DNA from: Syngnathus acus
Lineage: Eukaryota > Chordata > Actinopteri > Syngnathiformes > Syngnathidae
Reading direction: 5' to 3'
NCBI RefSeq assembly: GCF_901709675.1
Contig: NC_051105.1
Span: forward strand, 4,951,104-5,015,103
Length of the DNA stretch: 64,000 nucleotides
Below the pieces are notes generated by a model, which was given only the letters and a program-made list of their open reading frames with translations, had not been told where the DNA came from and did not search any database. Positions 24,801 through 39,800 of this stretch are shown in pieces (position 1 is the stretch's first letter; each line of letters opens with the position of its first letter). The position numbers and the translations under genes were made by a program.

Positions 24801-27800
24801 CTGTTCAGACAGTGTTGCATGTGGAAGTCGACATTATCTGAAGAATGTGTCTGTCTGTGCTCTGAAATGTGGGCGCCTACACAATGCCGCCTCAGTCTAC
24901 AGATCAATATAGCAAGGGTCATGGCCTGTTGCATCATCACCACAAAGCCCTCCCATTCATTCACACTAGCTAATAGATGTTGGGAGGCAGGAAACAATCC
25001 AAATCTGGAACGCTTGGTGGATATATTCTGCCTGAGAATCTTTTCTCAGAACTAAATATAGCGAGCTCTTTTGCAAAATCGCACTGCCACCTGGTGGTAT
25101 TAAGTGACAATGACAAATATGACCGTAATACCCAGTGGTTGGGAGAATGAGTCGCCAACAATTGTAACCGAATACTCTTTGTTTATATGATTTGAGTTGG
25201 AAAAAAAAAGAAACAAAGGCTTGGAATATTTCAATACAACACTGAAATAAAATACTGAACTGTTGACCAAACTACGCCCCTTAACTCAAAAACTCGTCAA
25301 TTCGTCTATGACCATAGTATTTACCTGCAACGGCCTGCCGTCCTCAGAGCCAATCATATTCCTCCACTCCATCAGCGATCTCTGCAGCGTGTCCAATCCC
25401 GTTTCCCAGAGTCGCACGTAACCGCCCATGTCCACCGTGACCACGCCGCCTGTGCTGAGCGGCGCCATCAGGATATCAGTCTCTGACATCTTGGACAGCC
25501 AACCAGTGTAGGGAGACACGGACATTGATCTGCCAACCACGACAGTGCAGAGCGTTTGGGATTTGGTCATACTTTATATAATCTGCACTAAGTACTGTAC
25601 TCGGGGATAGTGATGCACTGATACAAGTTTTGCAGACCGAGTATGAACACATAACATCTTGCAATTGTAATAGAGTCAATCATCAATATGGTTCAAAAAC
25701 ACAAAATACAATTTCTTCTTTGACACAAGTCTCTTTAACACAAAACCTAGATTAGAATCCAAATGACATGCTACAAAATGTTGAACACTTGGACATTCAT
25801 TCGAAAATGTGGAGAGCGTCAAATTAAGTCGGTTACAATGCATTTTAGGCTAATCCGGAAATTTTACCTGAAAGTAGAATATCATTACAATTGTATTGTT
25901 TGATTGTGATTGTTCTATTTGTTCAACATGATACTTTGTAATGTCAAACTGTTCATTCTTTTGCTATTAAAATCTACCAAATAACAAACAGCCTTATATA
26001 TTGAGCTAATTTATTAGCACAACTAGAATCTCCATTTCTGTCTACAAGGTAGTGACAGAACATTCAACAATGTGTCTTACTTACCTCGGGACAGGAATAT
26101 ATTTAAGTTTTTTAGAGTTAAGATCAGTCACTTCCAGGTAGGCTGCTGTCATCGGAGGGGTGACATCTAAGGGCAAAACAGTAAGTCGCTGCATTAAGTT
26201 ACGTTTGTGAGTGTCAGACACCCACGTGCAAAACCAGTGTGAACTCTAACAACCTTTTGGGTAGATCTCCTTCAGGGGCACCTTACTCGGTGGAAGAGCC
26301 CGGACCACCTGATTGGCTGACAGCAGACTCACGCAATTGTTCTGTTTGGGTGCAGTGGTCCGCAGGCCACCTCGGAGGAACATGTGTGCGCCACCGTTGC
26401 TGCTGTTCATCTCTGATAGATCGACTGCCCTCTTAAAGCTGTACACCTCATTGGGAGACTGGGCCAGACATGAACCATCAGACTAAAAGATGTCTTACCA
26501 TATTACATTTGATCATTTTCATGTGATTAATGGTCACCATGAGGTCCGGGAAGCCCACAATGATGCGCGCGAAGGTGCTTGTGTCAGCCATGACGCGATT
26601 CGGGGAGACAATCTTTTGGCTGAGGGCAGAACTGAGATTCTCGTTGGGAAGCTGATCACATGACAGCATCTGGGGTACGGACGCGTTATCTGACAAAGGA
26701 AAAAATTGGACTTAGAAGTGAAGAATGCCTCTTTGCATTGCAGTTATTTCTTTTGATAACTGCTTCGCATCTGTGTGGCATGAACTTTCATTTTCTTATT
26801 TATCAATAAATAAATTATTATTATTCTTTTTTAAAAAAAGCATAATTTGTGACAATTACCTGCACACCACTTGCAAGGCAGGCCTATCAATCCAAATGAG
26901 GATCCATCTTAAATTGAGCATCTAACATTACAATGACTCATCATGACCATCTTACAATGAATGTTGGCTGTTTGACATTTTGTTCCCAGTAACAGCGACA
27001 CAAATCCTCGACATTAGTGTTGCGGACAGATGAGCTAAGAGGTCTTGTCAATGCTGTTCAAATCTATGAGTCTGTCTGGCTGCTGTTATTGAGAACGGCC
27101 TTGACAACACATCTGCGCAAAATGGGACGAAACACAAAAGAATCTGAGCTTCTTTGATTTCATTACAGCGGATCAGTACCTGCGCTGGTGGCTACGCCGT
27201 GGCCTGAGCTGACGGCGTCCTCGCTGATGCTGTGCAGCTGACACACGCCTGAGTCCTCTGCCCCCATGTGCATGGGCTTGGTCAGCAGGAACTTCCTGTT
27301 GAAGGTTGTTTGCAGAGGAAGACAAGACATGGTATAATGTGAGTTTTATATAATGGGATATGATAAGTGGTTTGGAAAATGAATGATTGACGAATGAATG
27401 TTCTATATTCACCTACAATAGGTAAAAAAATAGGGTTGGGGCCTGGTGTGAGTCGATGAGTGTGTGAGTATACGCACTTGTCAGTGTTGCTCTCCAACAG
27501 CAGCCAGCGGTCCTCTGCCACTAGGAAGACAGACTTGAGGTTGATGGGCAGGGAGATGGTGTGAACCTGGCCCTCCAGCACATCTAGCACCTCCAGCTGG
27601 TTGCTATATTAGCAAACAAACACCTATCTCAGCATCTCCAAAAATACAATCTAGCAGAGTAAAATGTATTGCAAAAGGAATCCATCATCTAACCCGTCTG
27701 TCTTGTAGAAGAGCAACCAGTTCTTGTGGGCAAAGTCACGGCACATTTTATATTCTCCCTACAAAACAAATATTTCAGCACCTTCAGACATTGAGTACAC

Positions 27801-30800
27801 ACTGGCGATAGACTCTTTAGATATATGTGCATGACAGAGGAGGATGAAGATTCGCCCTGACCTGTGGTTCTTTACTGCTCCACCAATTAGAAGCTCTGCT
27901 GGGAGGCAGCTCGCTGTCCGGTGATAACATGAGTCTCCGTACTGCGCCTGTGGCCATGTCCACATGGAGCACTGTGTTACTCTGATTGACAAGAGGGAAA
28001 ACATTTAGATTTCCTGTCACTCCAGAAAGCATATTTAAATGCAATGTAAATCGTATCCAATATTATTCCAGTTTTTCATAGGTGAAAAAAGCGAGTGAAA
28101 GGGGTAAAATACATACATGCATGGTTTTATAAGTGAATTCCAAAATCAGCACACACGCATGGGAGAAAGAAGGAAGGAGAAGAAAAAATACACAAATGCG
28201 CTTTGTCATTTGTGCAACCTATAGGAGGCGCTCTATAACTGAAAATTAATACAGCTTGGAAGGTGCGGTGTCTTCATTGAGTTTCATCTAGTCAGTGGCC
28301 TCTTATGAAAGCCATCGTGTCCCGTTTCCAGACTCAAAACTAACCCAGATATCTAACCCAGACTCTCGACAAAGCGGTCCAAACTGAATGCTCATAACTC
28401 AACAGGCACAACTTGGAATGTAGTACAGTAATTCTTTTAACCATAATGCTAAATTGTCATTAGCTTGTTTACGAAATTCGAACTTTATGACACAAATGTG
28501 CTTCGCTACTACGTGCCGTGCTACCAGAGATACAATTAGTTACTCGTCAGCAGTCATCGGCATCTCCAAGACCATAAGTTTTCGATCTGAAGGGCTGTGA
28601 CCAGTGACTGAACTTTATTTTGTCTGGACCTCCTCAGCTCTGGACCGACGTGCTATGATACATCACGGTGGTATTTTTAGAATACCCCCTCACCCCCATT
28701 TGCCTAATAAGCAGCAGCTGTAGAAACGCTGTAGATGGACAAAAAACTTACATGCACACACTCAACGAGATCTTATCCCAAATGATGGCTTACTATTTTA
28801 AGAAACTTGACAAACACAGATTCTTGTCCAGTTCATAATGGTCAGAATGAGGACATGTCATGTTCATCCTCCTGTCTCTGGAGGATTCCCAGTTGGGAAA
28901 TAAGAGTTTCCCAACTAGTCTGAGTTCGTAGTAAAGCCTTTCTAAGTGAAGGTTACCAGGACACTTCTAATAGTAGGTATTCAGCTAACACCTATAACGA
29001 TTGACTGAACTTCCTCAATGAAACCACAAATCCAATTTGGGTTAGCTGAGACTAAACGCTATTAGACTAAAGACTACATCACAGGACTTTACGAAGATTA
29101 GGTTAGGTAAACTATCGTCTCACACCTCCTGACTGTACATTTAAAGAGAAGATAGAATTTTTAATCACAGTCTAGTACCAGGCTGAGATTTTTGAAGACT
29201 ACACCTTGAGTCTTCAGGCATTTTTTTCACATTGCAAATGTTCCCATCATACTCCTGTTTCCTTTTTCTTGGAGCTCTTCTTTTGGCTATCGGCAACACA
29301 AACTTGTGATATTGTCAAAAACGTTTGATATCGATGTAAGGCTAAGACTAAGAAAAGACGGATCTAAAACAGCTGAGCTCGCCAAAAATATCAAAACCGT
29401 CAAATGAAGACGAGATTTTCATTGGCACAGTTTTGTTTGGTTTTTGAAAGCCAACCTGTTGCTCGTGAAGCACCACCTGCCCATCTAACGGACTTCCCAA
29501 GGGGGCCACGGTAACAAAGGGCTGCCAGACACCACTGATGGTCTTGGGGAAGATGTCGTAAAGTTCCACGCACTGGATGGCCTCTCCACGCTCCTTCATG
29601 GAATAAAGTGTCACCGGGTTACATGCGGCCACGTAGATAGTGTCTGCAAAGCAAACAGCATCAAAGGTTATGAATCAGCTCCTGTGCGTTGACTCAATCG
29701 AGTTACAGAAAGGCGAAGGGGCTTTTTCATGTTTTCTTCTCAATTTTAGGGAAAAATACGGCTCATTGACAAAGCAATTATGCTGTGACGCCTGCTTGTA
29801 GTGATTTCAGCTTTCTTTCCGAGAAATAATGTCACATCCCTTGATTTTGGCACAGCAGATGTCTAAAAATAGCCACAAGGAAGTCAGACCGAGGCATGAA
29901 TCAGTTTGGCAATCAACCACAACTCATGGAATGGAGCCAGAGTCTGTCCCAGCTTAGTTATTAAATAGAGTCTAACTATCATTTTGGGGGAGAAATGTTT
30001 TCCACAACTTTAAGGAATACTCGCGGCTCTTAAATCCAGAATACATAATACTAGAGATTGACAATGAGAGAATATTCCTTGATTAACAATTGGAAAATGA
30101 ATAATTCTAGTCTAAAGGCTGCTGTAGAATAGTGAAATTTTGCAATTATTACAACTTAATTCCCGGTTGAATTTCATTAGCAAGTTGAGCCAATAAAGTA
30201 GTCGGGCCTGAATTAATAGTGTCCACTGCTCAGTGGCGTCACATTACTTTAGTGAGACATAAAACAACAAAAAACATTGTAAAAAAAAGTAAAGCCAGTT
30301 AAATGTAAATTCCTTGATGAAACAAAAAAATACAAAAAACAAAATCAAAGCATTACCATCTTTGGTGGTGACATCGCAAATAATGTTGACTTCATTCATG
30401 GGAATCTGCCAGTGGGCTTTTTCCTCGCTGAAACTTAACGCACGGCTCTCCTGCCTGTCGCATGGATAGGCCTGAATACGCAGGTAGACCGGGCCCTGGC
30501 AAAATGAGACAACCACTTTAGCTTTATACCAGAAAATGTTAATCGTTTGTATACAAACAGGAGGGTATTCTGGTGTGTGGTATTAAATAATCACCTAAAT
30601 CTCATTATCTGCTGATTTCTTACCTTGATGTCAATGCGATGCGTCTCAGAAGGACACAGCAGTTTGCGTCGGGCATTGCCTTGTTGATTTATCGTCCAGA
30701 ATCCTGTCATCTTGGCTTCTGGCAGGGGCAACCTGGAGTAAAAGTTCAAATTGTGATCTGAACAATTTGGTGTTGTGTGAGTCAAATAGCAGGTAGATGA

Positions 30801-33800
30801 AGGTAATAGTCAACGGTTTAGAGTTTGCATGTTCCCCCTGTGCCTGTGTGGATTTTCCCCGGGTACTCCATTTCCTCCCACATTCCAAAAGCATGCATGG
30901 TAAGCAGAGTGACCGCCCCAAATTGTCCGTAGGTGTGATTGTGAATGTTTTTTTTATGTGTGCCATGCAATTGGCTTAGGACCAGTTCAGGGTGTCCCCC
31001 GCCTACCGAAATTGAAGCGTAAAGTTTGGGTACTCATTTAATCTAGTTGCCAAAAGCAACACACCGACTTGAGTTCAATCAAGTTAATTTTTTTTTTACA
31101 TGCATTTCCGGTTGTATTCTTATGAAGGGACTTGTATCAATCGTAGATGCTTATTGATAAAATGACAAATCAAATTGTGTCCTTGTTAATACATCACATA
31201 ACTGATGAAGGAAAATACTTGTTTCTGCCCCATTTATTTTATTTTCTTGTTTAAATAAAATGCAATTAGTTCCAAATAAAACCACAGTACACTGGAGAAA
31301 CAAATATTTTCCTTTATTTAAAAGTCATAATTTCACATTTGTTGTCAATGTCTTGTTAAATAATGCGAGGATTGAGGTATTATCTCAAGAGTGTGATTGA
31401 TGCAGAAACTTCATTGAAGCCTCATATATGTTTAGTGCCATTTGAAAACAGCAAAAACAGAGTTTAAGCCATACCAAATAAAAACTTCATGAAAAATGTA
31501 TTATAAATACATCTTGTACAATACATTGTAAATGTCATCAAGTTTTACTGCAGAAGGTGATACATTTCTACAGTTGGGTTGAAATAAATAACCACGCAGC
31601 GTATTCTTTACTCACGTGTTGTTGTTTTTATCTACAATCCAATCTATACACACCAAACGATAGCGGTTGCGACAAATTAGTCGACTTAGTGATTTTACTA
31701 GTCCACCATGATGATTAGCGTATTGAACAAAATTATTCAGTTGCCTTAACAGAATTTTTTTTTTTTTTTTCTGAATGTGAAGTAAGGAAATATGATTAAA
31801 AAGGCAGAATTTTGAACATCTTTTTAGACTGCGCTATCAAAGTGGAAGGACAATAAATAGGAAATTCTTCCACCGCACGTCAAGAGATCGGTGATGATTT
31901 GCATCTATCCGTCGATTCATTTTCGAGACCGCTTATTCTCATTTGGGTCGCAAGTGTGTTGGAGAAACGCTGTAAATTCCCACCATGTAATATTTGTTAT
32001 TGCAGTGGTAGAATGGCACTACGAGCATGCAAGTGTAAATAGTGTCATGAACAGCGAGCGCATTCCCGATGCCTTACTCCTTGGCCAGCTGAACCGCGTT
32101 GGGCTTGGCTCCAATGGGGATGCCGTGCTTGTGCAGTGCCTCGATCAGGACGTCGCGTGTGTCTTTGTTATATGAGTCGAAGTCAAAGACATTCCGCACC
32201 ACGTTAGCCAGACCCTCACTGGGGAATTTCTGTTGGACAAACACATATGACTATCACAAATTCTGTCTTGACAAGTTGGGCTGCACTTTGTATTGTGAAA
32301 GGTGTTTCGAATATTTTGAAGGAAACCACTTGGGAGCATAAGATTGCAAAACATCGACAAGATTGCACGTACTCAAATTGTGTTCGTCTTCGATTTCGAG
32401 CTTTGGTATGTGCTGCTGTTTAGTCCCCCCCCCCCCCCCCCCAATTTAACGACGACATTGTCTAAAATAGATTGGGGAGTCATGTTCGCAAACCAGAGCA
32501 ATTTTCTTTCATTAAAACTAAACCAGTGCGACAACTCTGCTTCTGGCGTGGCAATAATTGGACCGTAGCTCACATCTCTAAGTATTTATTTACAATACTG
32601 GGCCTAGACATAGTGGATGCTCAATCAATAATACCTGAAAGCAAAGAAGCAATGCGCACATTGACTCGGGGGCAGTCGACATAGATGTCAAACAATGAAG
32701 TGCTAATTAAAGAGCATCAAATTATTGTGAGTCTGATGCCACACAAGGCCAGTGGGGAAATCTTTTCCACTGAATTATTGATCCCACTGGCTCTTCTGGT
32801 ACTTTCTGTGGTCTCTCAAGCTGAAATAATGTGCATTATTTACACCTCCTGACAAGCTGATGGAGAGAAAATAAGCATTTCTAGACTCTGTTCAGACTGT
32901 CCTCACATAACAGTGTCTAAAGCTGCACTTTTGTGAGCGAATGTTCTATCATGCTGAAGGCGGGGGTGTATCTGTACAACATAATAAAATTGCTCTAAAA
33001 AGCAACATTACTTGATGACTTACATTTTAGGAAATGTCTAAATTTGAGGCATACATTTTTGCGAATTAATCACCATAATGACTGACGTACATAAAGACAG
33101 ACAGTATGTTAATTATTAATATTATTATTCATTTGAAGGCATTTATGTTGCAGTTAGCAAAGGCAAAAAGCATGCTAAACTTCAGCTAATCAATACTGAG
33201 GGGACTGAAGCATTCATAAAAAGAAAAACCCATACAGAAAAACACCATACAATATATGCATGCTGGTTTAAGCTAGTTTTTCCAGGCAATGCTTTGCAAA
33301 CTTTTTCCTCAGGGTAAAATATTTTGCAAATAAAAGAACCGTCTTTAATTCTACAAAACAATTATGTCAGAGATGACTATTCATTACCATGCATGGTTGT
33401 AGCAGCTCACAAACAAAGCAATAAGGTCACATAAATCTTTACAAATGATGGAAGGGGAAAATGTTTTTGGGGGATCTTCCTACCTGGAGATGCTTGACAA
33501 TGTTGACCACCTCGCGTGTAGAGTAGGGGTAGGCAATTGTGCCCTGGTCAGCCATGGATCGGAGCTCTCCGAAGGCAGCGACTAGCTTCTCCAGAGTCGT
33601 ATCTGGAACATCGGGGCCGTACTGCTTCAACATAGCCAGCTCAGCCCTGGGTTTGGGGTTGTCGACGGCATGGCAGCTGAAAATGTCGCCTATAAAAAAT
33701 TTGAATGTATATTGTACTGTGGAATCCCCAAAGAAATAGATCAGCGTGGAATGGCAATGCACTCGTGTCTACCAAGAGCTCCAAAAAAGTCGTTGCCCAG

Positions 33801-36800
33801 GAATGGAAAGCCCGGTCGGTTAGCCAGCACCATCATTCTGAAGTCTGGGTGCATGGCGATGGTGTTTGCTCTGCCCTTGGCTTCAAGTGGATCTAAGGAG
33901 ATCGATCACTCAGTGAACCGGTAGCAAACAACACAAACATTCATGTCACTGGGTCAAGAGTGCACCCCAGCTTGTGACGTGTCGAATGTATACCCGAGAT
34001 AATTCTGCGTCCGTCAGCCAGAATCATCTCTCCGCTCTCCACCAGGGTTTTGAGGATGCAGGTCACGTTCGTGGGAGCTTTGTCGGCCTCGTCGATCACC
34101 AAAACGTGCCCCATCTTCACGGCCTTGACCTGCGCGCCCATGTTAGAGCCACTTAAGCATTCCAGAAATTCAACGGTACATAAGACATATCAGACTGGAA
34201 AAATAAGTCCTCGGGAACAGACCAGCGGCGAGTCCTCATATGTGATGATACCATCTCGGACTGAAGGCTGCAGTGTCAGTGTCTGCACCGTCGTATCCCT
34301 GCAGTAAGCATATGTATCACACAATATAATATAACACATCCAGAATACTTATTTGAAGAAGTGGACGTTTTGAATCCAAACAGAACTTGTTGGCTGTCGT
34401 GACATGATTAGGTAACGGGGATTTTGAGTGAGAGTCTGAGTTTACTGTTCTTACTGTCTCGATTTTTTTGTCAATGAAATTTCCCCCTATGACGCAATTT
34501 TTGACCAGTGCATATTATGCTCCTGAATAAAAAATACAGTACCTCAATTTATATTCTTAATAGTTTTGTTTTGTCTAAAAATGAGTATTACATTCCGTTC
34601 ATTCTCAACTTTTTTTTCCCTCTAGCTCATTAAGTTGGCCACTACTGCATTTGATTCCATCAGGTCAGGAAGCTAAAAATATTACATCAAATTACAACCC
34701 GACCACCTTAATTCCCAATGGACATTCCAAAATGAAGTTTGCCCGCCTCTTTCTCTTCTAGCTGACCCGGAGGCTGTCCTACTTTCCTTCTTGGATGGTT
34801 CTTACATTTTCTGAGCCACATCTCTGAAGAGATTCAGTCTCCCAAAAGCACGCACGCACACACGCTCGCACACACACGCGCACAATAAATATACAGTACA
34901 CACTATACACCCATACTCACGCACAGATTTTTGTATTCCCAATGTCCAAAGGCAAACACACACACACACAAACACACACATCCTCTTACCCCTGCTGCTT
35001 TGATCTAATATTAGCTTCTACAGTGAGTTTGACTAACCGGGTCATCATGTCCATCCACTAAGTTGTCCGTTTTGACTTTCACAAAATGTTGACCTCTGCT
35101 GCATAGAGAAACTAACAACAAATGAGAAATCAGCAAATCCATCAATCCCATTGATGTTCATTTAAATTCAAATGAGACGTTTCATCAATTCCTGTATTGC
35201 AACACGTGCTCGACTGCATGAACTGATTATGCCGAATCAAATGGAACTGGGGTACTGGACTAATCAGATTCTTGTGAAATTGTTCACGTTTCGAAATCCT
35301 CGCGTCAGCCAATTACGAGTCGTGGTCCTTAAAGAGAAGTTAATCTATTGCTCATCATGGTAACTTATTCTCCCAGGAAAAATGTTGACTTTCCTGCTGA
35401 CGGAACACATGGCATTTCTGCAGCCACCAGAGAGGCAGTCCTTGATGGCCAGGCAGCTTTATTGCCCCGAGCCAATGGCTGGCTACTGCAGCGGGGGACT
35501 TTTCGCTTGCGTCATTAAAACATCTTGTTTCCGCTGTGGCATTTTGGTGGTAAAAGTGGGGAACGTTTTCTTTCAGTCAGGTGGCATCCCAGTTGCATAT
35601 GGATAGTTGTGATGCCAGTTGACCTTGTTCCTACTGACCTGTGCAATTGTAGGTATTCTCTGGGTCGGTTCAGAAGGTGCAGGAACCGGTCCACTATTTT
35701 GTTTTTACCTACACCCTAAGAAAGAAAAGGGACAACAAAAATATGTATTTTTTTTTTAGTAACAAGGACATTTTAGTCTATTCTATTCCATGCAATGCAA
35801 AAAAAAAATGCAGGCATCCCTCTGATTTGATGGTAACAGATTGTGACGGGGGCTCCTCTCCTCTCTGGGAGTCCCACTGTCTTCCCACAGTGACCTGCCT
35901 GTCAGAAGTCTTGCGCGGCACTCTGACAGCCGCTAATGTCTAAGCTTGGGACACATTCACCCACTCGCTGCCGCATGTTATTATTGCGCTAACACAAGCC
36001 GCCGTATTTTGGCTGCCATGTCCTCTTCTTTCCTTTAACCCGGCCCACGAAAGCTAAACTGACAGAACAAAGTCTCCCAGAGGAAGTGCTCGCCGTTCAA
36101 GGTTTCCTTAAGGGTCAGAGGAGTTTTGCAAGTCTTCTGTCCATGCCAAACTGCCTCTCACATAACTGACAATCATTGTCACAAAGAATCTTCAGAAGTG
36201 GCTTCTCAATGTGAAGTTAATATTGAACATGTTATTTGATTAGCAACAATTGTCTTCATCAGTAACAAAGCTTACCTGGTTGCCGACCAAGAGGAGATGC
36301 TCTCCTAATAGAAAGTCTTTTAACATATCCTCCATCACCATGATGTGCTGCAGACACAGAACAGACTGTTAAATAAAATAAAATAAAAACTAGGACATTA
36401 TAAATTCTTGCTACAAAAAAAATGAATATGGTGCTTTGCGATCTTTTTGTTCTCTTCTGAAAACAGGATGAAAGTAGGTCACTGATGAAAAGTAGGACAT
36501 CCACTCCTGGCTCTCACACATGATGCCAACAACCACTCTCAATTCAATTCTCAACATGGCACCAAATTATGTGGAACGAGTACAGAGAGAGAGAACAAGT
36601 ATTACTAAGAGGGGAAGCTAGGCCTAAGGACATATCAATACAGCTTGTTCCTTCGTGGAACTTTCACACCAATGATTTCAGTCCTTCAATTAGCCAAAAA
36701 TTGCAATCAATGAATTAATAGCCAGGATTATCTATCAATGCTGGAGTGGTGACTGTGCAACTACCTGGGGATTATCATAGAAGAGCACATCTGGAACCTT

Positions 36801-39800
36801 CATCTTCTCATTGGGTTTGTATACAGGAGCAGAAACCTTGCCGATAGTGAGCGTACCATCTTTGACCATACCTGAAGGAAATAAAAAACAGAGCAATCAA
36901 CTCAATGACATTTCAACAGCCTAGTATAACGTTTTGCATGTAAAAACTGCAACGCACAAGTAAAGTCCCGTGTGTGTTCAGATTCTGGAGTCTCTTGTAT
37001 GGCGCAGTTGGCAAGGCTTTTCTGGAGAGAGCCGCGAGCCAAACTGGGAAGAAACCTGAAAACACAGAACTAAATTGGTCATCTGCATTTTAAAGGAGTT
37101 AAAGTGCACAAACGGGATGGTGCGTGAAACCTGAGCACACCTCGAGAGGCAAGCCTTGTTGACAGCGTGGGCGATGCTCTCCTCGGGGTAGCGAGAGATT
37201 CGGCGACAAATCCGCAGCAGCTGTCTGGTGGAGAGGGAGGAGGCCAGAGACTGTGCCTGGTGACATATGCAAATAAGTGACGCAGATCACATTGGCACAC
37301 GCGAGCACACACACTCACACAAACACACTTACCGTGGGGTCATTTGTTTGTCGCAGAGTGTGCGTGAGGTGTAGGAGCTGTTCGGCAGCCTCCTTAGGAA
37401 CATTAGGAGACTGCCAAGTGAAATGAAAACAAAAGGTCAAGGGAATGGGAGCTTTAATCAGCCGAAAAAAAATCGATAGTCGTTTCTAAAATAAGTGTAA
37501 TAATCCCACGTACTTCCGAATCCAAATAATTCTTGCGGAGGACAACTGCTAAGTGTATCTCACCAGTCCCTGCAGGAGGTCGACCTCCTCGGCTCGGGCC
37601 AGCGGGCTGACGGTGTGGTACATGAACATGGTGAGCAACTCGGGCCCCAACCACTGCTGACCTTTGCTGCTACTGCTGCTTGCACCGGCGCCCACAAAAG
37701 GAGGCTCGGCCAAGGCAAGCACCCGGAACGACGGGTGGATGGCAAAGATTGACCTGGAAGGACAAATACCAATGACACTTTGGCTGCTGTGTTGAGGTAG
37801 AATGTGCGTGCGTGCATGTGTGCCACAGCCAATCAATGTCATGAAGAAGAGTATGGCTTTCGACAGTTGGCTGCATAAGCCTCTGATTCAAGAAGACAGA
37901 GAGGACCGTGACTGTAATCCCAGAGAGACACCCACATAGCACTGGACTATATTTACACTGGTGGGGGAGGAGCGTTATAAGCGGGCACTGAGCATCATCA
38001 CGCTAGAGATGAATTTGAAGCGAACAGTTATTACTGGGCTTCCACCTGCGCTGCATCCAGAAATTTGCAAAAGAGCCTCTTGCTAATGTGTGCACTTTTT
38101 ATTACTTCCATACATGCATACACGCAAATACTGTTGTTCTTAGTGACCCATCTGTGGATGCGTTTACCTCTCTTTAAGCTGCTCATCTGTAAAGTTTTGT
38201 TCTTCTTTTAGTGCTTGGTATCTGTCCCACCTCAGCAGCCTGGTGCCATCGTATAGATCCAACTCCCGGTCATGAAGTAACCTGCAGCACACGTCATTGA
38301 TGAAGGTTTGCTCTCTCTGCAATACAGAAGTGAGTGATAAATGTTGGTCTTACCTCGACAGGACAGCCAGTGTGCCAAGGTTGACCCTGTGTATACCATC
38401 CAGTAGCAACAGCTTGCCCTCCATGGCAGCAGTGACCAGCGGAGACGGACGCCACGCCGTGTCACCGTTGGGGAGCGTGAACCTCTGCTGGAGGAGGTCT
38501 CTGGCCGTCATGTCCTGTTACATGCACAAAAACTAATTCTACAAGTGCTTCCGTCCCACTATGTAGTGCCTCCAAGTTTCGATATGTAAAATTGCGTATT
38601 GTCGTGCTTTTAGTGCGCCCTAGATTCCTCATCAGGACTGTGAATGCCTTTAAAGGATTTTGGGCAGTTCATCTCGCATACATGGCCCAACCCTTTTTCC
38701 CCACTGTTGTATTTTTTTACCTGATAGAGCATTACAGGCTCGATGCTATAACCCAGCATCTCGGCAAACTCTTTAGCAATCACTGACTTGCCACAACCCT
38801 GAAACACACACAAGAGCACATTGAGGCTTCTGTTGGGAATAAACCCCATTTTTGTTTGTGTGCGTGGAGTACCTTGGTTCCTATGAGACACATGTCCTTC
38901 ACCATGTGCGACTGCACCATGTCAGCAATGAGCTGAGAGTGGCTGGGGGTGCTGATGAAGGCGGGGCTACTGTTGGGTGGTCGTGGCTCCTTGGTGCCAG
39001 CAGGGACCTGATTATTTATTTGATGAATTTGGACACAACAAATACAGAATATCGCTTTCATATTGTTTTACAACAGTGGCATAATATGAATACAAACGAT
39101 ATCCACTTTAATATAATTCATCATTAAGGTAAAAAATAAGTCATGATTAATGTCATCATTACGCAATTCAGTTCTACGTTACAAAGACAATAGGAAAATA
39201 ATTGGGAAAAATTCAAATGAGCATTTGTAATGGCAGATTTTTGTGCGCGTCTGCAGAACATTTACATTTCAAATTTAACTACAACTGACAAGTGTGTGGC
39301 GATGGAGGCTCTCCTTTCCCAACAAAAACTGTACTATAAAATGACATTAAAAAGAGGACTGTAAAAAAAAATATATATATCAACCTGAATCGTAACATCT
39401 TTATCTGCAACGCGCAAGGTGACGTCTGCATAGTGCTCCATGCCTGCTGTTCTGGACGCACTGATAACCGTGCTGCTCGATGTCTTGCTGCGGCCATCCA
39501 GAAGCTCAAATTTCTGTGCAAAAGCCAGAAAATCCGCATGACTCGTGCAGGCGTCAGTCTGACAAACAAGCCGAAAACATTACATAGAGGGCATTGACAA
39601 AAAGATCGAAAGAGACGCATATCTTACACTGAGCACAGTCTCCACAGCGCTGTACCCCTCCTTGCCCAACATGCTATGGTAAGGATAAAGTCTCTGGACC
39701 AGCTGCTGCGATGACATCATGGGGAAAACGTTCTATACCAACAGAAGACAAACACTTTTCTCAGAGAGGTGGACAGCAGAGGTTTAATAAATAGGCCTTT

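Noticed and set aside
37560-37842. Overlapping minus-strand frames around vwa8 exon 15
   Set aside because: They are alternative frames of a GC-rich exon; only the frame with [13 protein letters not shown] matches VWA8.
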